Shown here: in pieces, positions 1-5,146 of the stretch
Position numbering within the stretch: position 1 is the first letter of the stretch
How the letters are laid out: the number at the start of each line of letters is the position of its first letter
From: Bacteroidota bacterium
GTDB lineage: Bacteria > Bacteroidota > Ignavibacteria > UBA10030 > UBA8401
Assembly (NCBI GenBank): GCA_003456055.1
Contig: DMPG01000352.1
Coordinates: forward strand, 3,732 to 11,273
DNA length: 7,542 nt
Direction: 5' to 3'
Made by a program: the position numbers and the translations under genes
Notes under the pieces: model-generated
What the model was told of the DNA's origin: nothing
Databases searched by the model: none
Seen by the model: the letters and a program-made list of their open reading frames with translations, nothing else

Positions 1-207
1 ATCCGCTGCATTCGATTGGAATGCAACCGCCTTTCGTCCCATCAATAGCAATTCGGCAACGAGAGAATTTGCTTCTTCTACACGACTACGATATGTGAAT
101 GCAATATCGGCACCAGAATGTGCAAGCTGCAAAACAATTGATCGGCCGATTCCGCGTGAACCGCCGGTAACAAGAGCAACTTTTCCGGAAAGATTATAGT
201 TTGTCAT
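1..207 (-). CDS. fabG: 3-oxoacyl-ACP reductase FabG, N-terminal fragment
   Basis: FabG reduces 3-oxoacyl-ACP to 3-hydroxyacyl-ACP with NADPH in each round of cytoplasmic type II fatty acid synthesis. Only the first 69 codons are in the window, and the gene continues past the left edge. Reading the minus strand from the ATG at 207 gives MTNYNLSGKVALVTGGSRG and onwards. The short-chain dehydrogenase cofactor motif TGGSRGIG is at residues 14-21, followed by a helix and a second strand (DIAFTYRS) typical of the Rossmann fold. The catalytic Ser-Tyr-Lys residues would lie outside the window. It sits 15 bp after the stop of the cysteine-rich gene, in the usual place for fabG in a plsX-fabH-fabD-fabG cluster. 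There is no clear Shine-Dalgarno site; an A8 run directly precedes the ATG, as in A-rich leaders. Other short-chain dehydrogenases share the motif, so the name rests on motif plus context. Confidence 0.93.
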   Translation of the reverse strand, partial: MTNYNLSGKVALVTGGSRGIGRSIVLQLAHSGADIAFTYRSRVEEANSLVAELLLMGRKAVAFQSNAAD

Positions 208-222
208 ATTTTTTTTCGAAAA

Positions 223-798
223 TTATTTCGATTGATGATTACTCTTCATTACGACCAACTCCTCATATCCTTCTTTTCCCAAGACAAATTCTAGTTCTGC
301 TTTGCACGAATCAACCAACGTTGAATCGGTATCACTAACGATTGAACAACAGCCTGCTTTGTCCTGTTGATAGTCATCAAATGTCAGTACACCGGTATCA
401 AGCACAATTGGAAATGCGATGCAATAGAACGGTTTGATCTTCCATGGATCATTGTATTTTTCAGCGCTGACAAGTTGAACGCTGCAGCGCCCGTCTTTAC
501 CGAGAAAAACACATTTATCATTATAAACTTCTGTGCCGATAGCATAGCCGGCAGGAAAATCTTTATCATCAACTCTGATGTTATCGAACCAAACCGATTC
601 ATTCGTCGTCTGCGTTTCATCCATCTTCAACTTAATCTCGTCTGTATGCTGAAGGATGACATCACGCTCACTCGGGTCTAAATAGACTCCGGACGAACAG
701 CATGTTGTTTGACATTGATATGGTCCGCAACCCCTTGAAAATCCTTTTTCAAACAGAACCGGATCGATGGTATAATTTCCAATTTTCAAATCTGACAT
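223..798 (-). CDS. Cysteine-rich putative Fe/Zn-binding protein (YkgJ/DUF3109-like)
   Basis: A 191-residue protein with no signal peptide or membrane segment, so probably cytoplasmic. It has ten cysteines in clusters: C24-x4-C29-x3-C33-C34 near the N-terminus, then C96, C105, C126, the pair C150-C151, and C165. The spacing and the surrounding patterns (CVFLGKDGRC followed by KPFYCIAFPI) resemble the CxxxCxxxCC-type zinc/iron-chelating families (YkgJ and the related DUF3109 proteins common in Bacteroidota). No enzymatic role is known for these families, and I infer only metal or Fe-S binding. The start ATG overlaps the fabD stop by one base (TAATG), so it is probably translationally coupled to fabD; a GGAAG lies about 10 nt upstream of the ATG. 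fabG follows after 15 bp. An uncharacterised gene between fabD and fabG is unusual. Family assignment is from the cysteine pattern only. Confidence 0.85.
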   Translation of the reverse strand: MSDLKIGNYTIDPVLFEKGFSRGCGPYQCQTTCCSSGVYLDPSERDVILQHTDEIKLKMDETQTTNESVWFDNIRVDDKDFPAGYAIGTEVYNDKCVFLGKDGRCSVQLVSAEKYNDPWKIKPFYCIAFPIVLDTGVLTFDDYQQDKAGCCSIVSDTDSTLVDSCKAELEFVLGKEGYEELVVMKSNHQSK

Positions 799-1703
799 TA
801 TAGTTTAACTTCCGCTGCTTTATCAATTCCAAAAATTTCAGCATTTGCCACTGTTCGTTTCACCAATCCTTGCAAAACTTTACCCGGACCAATTTCAATG
901 AATGTTGTTGTACCATTTGCAGCCATATTGATCACTGTTTCTTCCCAGCGCACAGGACTTGTTACCTGCTCAAACAACAAATTACGAATTTCAGAAGCAC
1001 GTTGAACAGGTTTTGCCGTAACATTTGCATAGACCGGAATCTTTGCATCGTTGATCGTCACCGCATCCAGCGCCTCTTTCAATTTATCTTTTGCTGATTG
1101 CATCAATGGTGAGTGGAAAGCGCCGCTGACAACCAATTCTTTCACTAATTTTGCACCTCGTTCTTTCGCAATTTCCATCGCTTTGCGAACACCTGTGACC
1201 GAACCAGAAATAACAATCTGTCCTGGTGAATTGAAATTTGCCGCCTGTACAATTCCCATTTCACAAGCTTTGCTTGTTACTTCACCCACAATACCTGCAT
1301 CAAGTCCTACTATTGCTGCCATTGTTCCGGGATTCTCTTCACCCGCTTTTTGCATCAACTCTCCACGCAAACGAACGAGTCTGATCGCATCGGAAAATGA
1401 AATTGCTTCTGCGGCAACCAATGCCGAATATTCGCCGAGGGAATGACCTGCAACCATCGATGCATCGGTCCGTTTTAATAATTTCCACAATGCAACACTA
1501 TGAAGAAAAATTGCCGGCTGTGTATTCTTCGTTTTTTTTAATTCTTCTTCCGGTCCATCAAAACAAATCTTTGACAATGAAAATCCGAGAACTGAATCTG
1601 CTTCATCAAAATATTTTTTTGCATCAGAAAATTGTTCGGAAAGATCTTTCCCCATCCCAACAAATTGTGAACCTTGTCCCGGAAATATATACGCTATCTT
1701 CAT
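798..1703 (-). CDS. fabD: Malonyl-CoA:ACP transacylase FabD
   Basis: Transfers malonyl groups from malonyl-CoA to acyl carrier protein, supplying the elongation unit for type II fatty acid synthesis in the cytoplasm. The 301-residue product is close to the usual ~300-310. It opens with IAYIFPGQGSQ, the family N-terminal signature, with oxyanion Gln10. The nucleophile elbow GHSLGE places the active-site Ser at 88. Arg113 in RLRGELMQ matches the arginine that binds the malonyl carboxylate, and the catalytic His is H197 in GAFHSPLM. Gln246 and the C-terminal IGPGKVLQGLVKR segment are also family features. All catalytic residues are present. It follows fabH after 45 bp that contain a perfect palindrome, and its stop overlaps the start of the next gene. 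The ATG at 1703 has only a weak upstream purine stretch. Confidence 0.97.
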   Translation of the reverse strand: MKIAYIFPGQGSQFVGMGKDLSEQFSDAKKYFDEADSVLGFSLSKICFDGPEEELKKTKNTQPAIFLHSVALWKLLKRTDASMVAGHSLGEYSALVAAEAISFSDAIRLVRLRGELMQKAGEENPGTMAAIVGLDAGIVGEVTSKACEMGIVQAANFNSPGQIVISGSVTGVRKAMEIAKERGAKLVKELVVSGAFHSPLMQSAKDKLKEALDAVTINDAKIPVYANVTAKPVQRASEIRNLLFEQVTSPVRWEETVINMAANGTTTFIEIGPGKVLQGLVKRTVANAEIFGIDKAAEVKL

Positions 1704-1714
1704 ATCACTTGGTT

Positions 1715-1734
1715 GGTCGGCATTAATGCCGACC
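1715..1734. repeat. 20-bp perfect palindrome between fabH and fabD
   Basis: GGTCGGCATTAATGCCGACC is identical to its reverse complement, and the match does not extend past 20 bp. It fills much of the 45-bp fabH-fabD gap and ends 11 bp upstream of the fabD ATG. On the mRNA it would fold as an 8-bp GC-rich stem with a TTAA tetraloop. No U-run follows, so it is not an intrinsic terminator. It may be a dispersed intergenic palindromic repeat, an operator-like site, or a hairpin affecting RNA processing or fabD translation. Confidence 0.85.
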
Positions 1735-1748
1735 TGCTATTTTAATAA

Positions 1749-2741
1749 TTAATACGCCCATTTAACATACACCGCACCCCACGTATAACCAGCCCCAAAA
1801 CTTGCCAGGACAAGATTCTGTCCTTTTTTTACCTTCCCTTCGTGCCACCATTCAGAAAGTGCCAATGGAATTGTTGCTGCGGTTGTATTACCGTATCGAC
1901 CGATATTGATCATCACTTTCGATTTATCCAGTCCCATGCGATCAGCTGTCGCATCAATGATGCGCAAATTAGCCTGATGAGGAATAAGCCAATCAACATC
2001 TGCTCCAGTGAGATTATTGCGCTGCAATATCTCTTCTGAAACATCTGCCATTCCTTTGACTGCAACCTTAAACACTGCTTTTCCATCCTGCACCAAATAA
2101 TGCATTTTTTTATCGATCGTTTCGTGTGTAGGGGGATTCAAACTTCCACCGCCGCTCATGTATAAGTATTGTCCGCCGCTTCCATCGGAATATAATTTAT
2201 GGTCCAACACGCCCAACTTCTCATCACTGCTTGGTTCCAATAATACTGCACCGGCACCGTCACCAAATAAAATTGCAGTATTCCGATCGGTATAATCCAT
2301 AATGGAGCTCATTTTATCGGCGCCGACAACAAGAACTTTTTTATATGCGCCGGTTTCAATCAGTTGAGCACCGAGTGAAATAGCATATACAAATCCCGAA
2401 CATGCCGCAGAAATATCAAATCCCCACGCTTTTTTTGCACCGATCTTTTCCTGCAGAACACATGCTGTTGCCGGAAAGAACATATCAGGTGTCACCGTCG
2501 CGAAAATGATCACGTCAATTTCTTCTGCACCGATTCCGCGGTTCTTCAAAAGCATTTGAACTGCGGGAACAGCAAGGTCAGATGTTCCGCCACCTTCGGC
2601 AACACGACGTTCACTGATACCGGTCCGCGTGCGGATCCATTCATCATTTGTGTCTACTAATTTTTCTAGATCAAAATTTGTTAATACTTTGGGTGGAACA
2701 AAATGACCAACTGATGTAATTGCTGCTTTGATTTTACTCAT
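1749..2741 (-). CDS. fabH: Beta-ketoacyl-ACP synthase III (FabH)
   Basis: Catalyses the first condensation of type II fatty acid synthesis, joining an acyl-CoA primer to malonyl-ACP, in the cytoplasm. The 330-residue product is the usual length for FabH. The full catalytic triad is visible: Cys114 in DISAACSGF, His255 in PHQANLRI, and Asn285 in [10 protein letters not shown]. The N-terminal [16 protein letters not shown] block and the GDGAGAVLL glycine-rich segment are further FabH signatures. The C-terminal [16 protein letters not shown] is also typical. The start ATG lies 9 bp after the plsX stop, with AGAGAG overlapping that stop as a plausible ribosome binding site, indicating tight co-expression. 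Primer specificity (acetyl or branched) cannot be read from the sequence. Confidence 0.98.
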   Translation of the reverse strand: MSKIKAAITSVGHFVPPKVLTNFDLEKLVDTNDEWIRTRTGISERRVAEGGGTSDLAVPAVQMLLKNRGIGAEEIDVIIFATVTPDMFFPATACVLQEKIGAKKAWGFDISAACSGFVYAISLGAQLIETGAYKKVLVVGADKMSSIMDYTDRNTAILFGDGAGAVLLEPSSDEKLGVLDHKLYSDGSGGQYLYMSGGGSLNPPTHETIDKKMHYLVQDGKAVFKVAVKGMADVSEEILQRNNLTGADVDWLIPHQANLRIIDATADRMGLDKSKVMINIGRYGNTTAATIPLALSEWWHEGKVKKGQNLVLASFGAGYTWGAVYVKWAY

Positions 2742-2750
2742 TAAAACTCT

Positions 2751-3773
2751 CTAGTTCTTTAATTGTTCCTGAATATGCTGATTAATTTTATATTGAACCA
2801 CCTCTTCTGCCCGAAACAACATGTTCTTGATCGCTTTTGGCGGTGAACCTCCGTGACCAATAATTGTAACTCCGTTTACTCCAAGCAGCGGAATTCCGCC
2901 ATGTTCGGTGTAATCCATATCTTTGAATATCTCGCGAAGAGAACCACGCAGCACGCCGATCATTAATTTATTAAGAATACTCTTGTCGGCAAATTTCTTG
3001 AACTGAAACTTTAAATATCCCGGAATACTCTCAGCAAACTTCAACAGAACATTCCCGACAAATCCGTCGCACACCACAACGTCGACATGACCTTTTAGAA
3101 TATCACGCCCTTCAATATTGCCGACAAAATTCATTTTTTCTTTCCGCTCGGAAATATACTTGAATGTTTCTTTCGCCAGTTCATTTCCTTTGGATTCCTC
3201 TTCTCCAATGTTCAACAGACCAACCCGCGGATTTTTTTTCTTGAACATGTATTCGGCATAGATACTTCCCATAATGCCAAACTCAAACAAAAACTGCGGA
3301 CGACAATCCGAAACTGCACCTGCATCAACGATCAGCGTGGGACCTTGTTCGCTTGGAAAAATTGCAGCAACAGTCGGTCTGCTGACACCGGGAATTCTTC
3401 CAAGGATCAATGTTGAAGCAGCCGTGACTGCGCCAGTGTTTCCCGGAGAAACGAACGCATCGACCAACCCTTCTTTATGCATCGTCACTCCTTTTACGAG
3501 TGACGAATTCGGTTTTGTCTTGATCGCAACAACCGGTGAGTCATGCATATCAATAACATCGGGAGCATGAACTATCGAAAAATCCAAACCATCAGTGTTC
3601 CCGATCTTCAGCAGTTCTGCTTTGATCTTGTTCTCATCGCCGACCAACACCACATGAAATCGATTATTGCTTTGACGAAGACATTCAATCGCGCCCTGCA
3701 CTTCATATGCCGGTGCAAAATCGCCGCCCATTACATCGAGCGCAACACGGATCTTTTGTGAGGATTGATTCAT
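2751..3773 (-). CDS. plsX: Phosphate acyltransferase PlsX
   Basis: Converts acyl-ACP to acyl-phosphate, the donor used by PlsY to acylate glycerol-3-phosphate; it is a peripheral membrane enzyme linking fatty acid and phospholipid synthesis. The 340-residue product is the family's usual length. Signatures include VALDVMGGDFAP (residues 10-21), SPGNTGAV (109-116), VGLLNIGEEESKGNE (184-198), GNIEGRDI (218-225), DVVVCDGFVGNVLLK (231-245), and the C-terminal GGIPLLGVNGV followed by GHGGS (292-310). It is complete with no missing motif. The ATG at 3773 precedes the conserved block by nine residues. No strong Shine-Dalgarno site is visible. An intrinsic terminator lies just upstream (3838-3803), so expression may depend on read-through from rpmF or on an unrecognised promoter. 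Confidence 0.98.
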   Translation of the reverse strand: MNQSSQKIRVALDVMGGDFAPAYEVQGAIECLRQSNNRFHVVLVGDENKIKAELLKIGNTDGLDFSIVHAPDVIDMHDSPVVAIKTKPNSSLVKGVTMHKEGLVDAFVSPGNTGAVTAASTLILGRIPGVSRPTVAAIFPSEQGPTLIVDAGAVSDCRPQFLFEFGIMGSIYAEYMFKKKNPRVGLLNIGEEESKGNELAKETFKYISERKEKMNFVGNIEGRDILKGHVDVVVCDGFVGNVLLKFAESIPGYLKFQFKKFADKSILNKLMIGVLRGSLREIFKDMDYTEHGGIPLLGVNGVTIIGHGGSPPKAIKNMLFRAEEVVQYKINQHIQEQLKN

Positions 3774-3802
3774 GGTATTTAGGAATTGATGAATTATTAC
3801 CT

Positions 3803-3838
3803 AAAAAAAAGCCACTGCAGAAATCTTCGGCAGTGGCT
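3803..3838 (-). terminator. Intrinsic terminator/attenuator between rpmF and plsX
   Basis: On the minus strand, 9-bp arms AGCCACTGC and GCAGTGGCT (plus positions 3830-3838 and 3810-3818) enclose an 11-nt loop and are followed at once by T8 (3810-3803, sharing its first base with the stem). Inside the loop GAA and TTC can add three more pairs past an A-G mismatch. It lies 20 bp after the rpmF stop and about 30 bp before the plsX ATG. This is the best-formed terminator in the window, and its position inside the cluster suggests partial termination that keeps L32 expression higher than that of the lipid genes. Confidence 0.9.
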
Positions 3839-3857
3839 GTGGGTAAACAGACTTTAA

Positions 3858-4049
3858 TTATGCAGTTTTCTTTTCTTTAATCACTCTGCCATTGTACATC
3901 AATTTACCTTCCGATGTCCAGACAGCACGATGACTTAAATGAGCTTCCCCCGATGCTTTATCGATTGCAATAGTAGGATTTTCTGCTTTGTAATGTGTTC
4001 GGCGTTTACGACCGCGAGTTTTGGAATGTCGTCGTTTTGGATTTGGCAT
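3858..4049 (-). CDS. rpmF: Large ribosomal subunit protein bL32 (cysteine-free form)
   Basis: A structural protein of the 50S subunit. The 63-residue product begins [21 protein letters not shown], with the basic N-terminal tail that defines L32, then [18 protein letters not shown], matching the family core, and a C-terminal NGRVI resembling the usual GRKV end. Many L32 proteins carry two CxxC zinc-binding pairs in the second half; this one has no cysteine at all, so it is a zinc-independent C-minus form. An AAGGGA about 9 nt before the ATG is a fair ribosome binding site. It follows the YceD-like gene by 26 bp, the classic yceD-rpmF pairing, and is followed by a strong terminator. Confidence 0.97.
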   Translation of the reverse strand: MPNPKRRHSKTRGRKRRTHYKAENPTIAIDKASGEAHLSHRAVWTSEGKLMYNGRVIKEKKTA

Positions 4050-4075
4050 TGCTACGTTCCCTTCAAAATAATGTT

Positions 4076-4555
4076 TTAGTTTTTTTCAGTTCGTATTAAT
4101 TTTTGTAACTTTTCCCACCGCGGATCAGCCACCGGGTCAACATCTTCAATGACATTGACAGAATCGGGAATCGTACAGTTCTTTTTACACAACAATTTCA
4201 ACGGAATAGAAATAAGCAGATATTCTTTCACTGATCCGTCAAGATCGATAATATTATCTTCTTTTCTCAGGATATAGAAATCATCATCGTCCGCTTCACC
4301 GTCATTATTCCACGTATAGACTGATGTGAATGACGTCTTCACTTCTTCCTCAAACTCATCGGTACAACGATCACAGACAAAAAGACCCTTGACAGAAGCA
4401 TTCACCATGACTGTAATTTGGTGAGCACTTTTCTCAAGGGTAACGTGCGCGTGAACCTTACCCAAAAAATTTTGATCTAACCCCAATTCAATGGCAGGTT
4501 TTACGAAATCATAGACAAGAATGCCCTCTGACAGGCCTGAAATATTGATCTTCAT
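4076..4555 (-). CDS. yceD: YceD/DUF177 family protein
   Basis: A 159-residue member of the YceD/DUF177 family, a cytoplasmic protein nearly always encoded beside rpmF and linked to 23S rRNA/50S metabolism in other organisms; its precise role here is not shown by sequence. Four cysteines, C61 and C64 (CDRC) and C123 and C127 (CKKNC), form the two family cysteine pairs that could bind a metal. The C-terminal [10 protein letters not shown] block is a family hallmark. I chose the ATG at 4555 because GAGGA (4567-4563) lies 7 nt upstream and the protein then starts [12 protein letters not shown]. An in-frame TTG at 4609 would add 18 residues but has no Shine-Dalgarno site. It is the first gene after the promoter at 4662-4632 and lies 26 bp before rpmF. 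Confidence 0.92.
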   Translation of the reverse strand: MKINISGLSEGILVYDFVKPAIELGLDQNFLGKVHAHVTLEKSAHQITVMVNASVKGLFVCDRCTDEFEEEVKTSFTSVYTWNNDGEADDDDFYILRKEDNIIDLDGSVKEYLLISIPLKLLCKKNCTIPDSVNVIEDVDPVADPRWEKLQKLIRTEKN

Positions 4556-4562
4556 TCTCTTT

Positions 4563-4567
4563 TCCTC
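4563..4567 (-). promoter_or_regulatory. Shine-Dalgarno site of the yceD-like gene
   Basis: GAGGA on the minus strand, 7 nt before the ATG at 4555. It decides between this ATG and the upstream in-frame TTG at 4609, which has no such site. Confidence 0.8.
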
Positions 4568-4631
4568 GTTCAAATTCAGAGGGAATCGCTGTTTTTCCTG
4601 AAATTTCAAAGAATTTACAAAAAACTACGAA

Positions 4632-4662
4632 CAAATATAGAAAGTTTGACCGAGAGAGTCAA
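4632..4662 (-). promoter_or_regulatory. Promoter of the yceD-rpmF-plsX-fab cluster
   Basis: On the minus strand, TTGACT (4662-4657) and TATATT (4639-4634) are separated by exactly 17 bp, five of six and four or more of six matches to the sigma-70 hexamers. Read two bases further, the -10 becomes TATATTTG, an exact fit to the Bacteroidota TAnnTTTG element. Transcription would begin near 4627, giving a leader of about 70 nt before the yceD ATG. It lies just after the terminator of the preceding gene, a sensible place for a new unit. Confidence 0.85.
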
Positions 4663-4672
4663 GAATTTGCTT

Positions 4673-4717
4673 AAAAATACAAAAGACCCTCCGAGGGTTT
4701 CTCTAAAGGTCTTTTGT
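4673..4717 (-). terminator. Intrinsic terminator after the DUF3276 gene
   Basis: Ten-base arms ACAAAAGACC and GGTCTTTTGT (minus strand, plus positions 4708-4717 and 4679-4688) form a perfect stem, with T5 (4677-4673) following. It begins 20 bp after the DUF3276 stop. Within it, ACCCT-CGG-AGGGT (4698-4686) can form a smaller, mutually exclusive hairpin followed by CTTTTG. The stem is largely symmetric in A/T, but the plus strand has no gene to terminate. Confidence 0.8.
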
Positions 4718-4736
4718 TGATTCACGTCTGGAATTT

Positions 4737-5078
4737 CTATGCTTGTTCTACGACCGATTCAATAACTGTTTCTACAGCAACAGACTCTTCTCGTGACGCG
4801 GTAACAGGAATACCTTGTTTACCTAATTCGTCATGAACGAAATCGACCGCTTCAGCCAATGCATCGGCAAATTTTTCAAAATCCTCTTTGTACAAAAATA
4901 TTTTATGCTTTTTGAACTCATCTTCAGCAATTTTCTTACTCTCCGTAATCGTAATGTAAAAATCCTTTTCGGATTTGGTAGCTTTCACATCAAAAAAATA
5001 CGTACGCTTACCCGCACGTACACGTCTGCTAAATACTTCTTCTTTTCTTTCCGTCGATTGTGTAGTAGAAGTTTCCAA
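4737..5078 (-). CDS. DUF3276 family PUR-alpha-like nucleic-acid-binding protein
   Basis: A protein of 113 residues from the chosen start. The core from about residue 13 to 72 matches the DUF3276 family common in Bacteroidota: RVRAGKRTYFFDVKAT (19-34), FYITITESKK (40-49) and HKIFLYKEDFEKFADAL (58-74). This is a PUR-alpha-like fold expected to bind single-stranded DNA or RNA; the cellular role is unknown. The C-terminal 30 residues are variable and acidic. I chose the TTG at 5078 because a perfect AGGAGG lies 7 nt upstream. A GTG at 5129 would extend the frame by 17 residues, but it lies in the stem of the preceding gene's terminator, has no Shine-Dalgarno site, and adds non-family residues. 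It stands between two terminators, so it is probably monocistronic or fed by read-through; I found no convincing promoter. Confidence 0.9.
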   Translation of the reverse strand: METSTTQSTERKEEVFSRRVRAGKRTYFFDVKATKSEKDFYITITESKKIAEDEFKKHKIFLYKEDFEKFADALAEAVDFVHDELGKQGIPVTASREESVAVETVIESVVEQA

Positions 5079-5085
5079 TTCTACC

Positions 5086-5091
5086 CCTCCT
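5086..5091 (-). promoter_or_regulatory. Shine-Dalgarno site setting the TTG start of the DUF3276 gene
   Basis: AGGAGG on the minus strand, full complement to the anti-Shine-Dalgarno core, 7 nt before TTG at 5078. No ATG or GTG lies at a suitable distance in frame, so it fixes a TTG start. Confidence 0.85.
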
Positions 5092-5105
5092 GTATATTGT
5101 GAATG

Positions 5106-5129
5106 AAAAATTGTGCAGCTTTTCTGCAC
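5106..5129 (-). terminator. Intrinsic terminator after the PorZ-like gene
   Basis: On the minus strand GTGCAG-AAAAG-CTGCAC (5129-5113), a 6-bp stem with a 5-nt loop, is followed by AATTTTT (5112-5106). It begins 17 bp after the PorZ-like stop codon. The stem is short, so efficiency may be moderate. It separates the secreted protein gene from the DUF3276 gene. Confidence 0.7.
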
Positions 5130-5146
5130 GGATGTTGATGAAATAA

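Noticed and set aside
367..681. Plus-strand 104-codon open frame opposite the cysteine-rich gene
   Set aside because: It lies wholly antisense to a gene with a clear family-like cysteine pattern, has no ribosome binding site that stands out, and its translation shows no recognisable domain.
1051..1446. Plus-strand 131-codon open frame opposite fabD
   Set aside because: It is antisense to fully conserved FabD catalytic regions, and its composition is what reverse reading of that gene would give.
3774..3802. TAATAAT as a possible -10 for a separate plsX promoter just after the terminator
   Set aside because: The hexamer 17 bp upstream (TTCTGC) is a poor -35 and overlaps the terminator stem, so the evidence is too weak to call a promoter.
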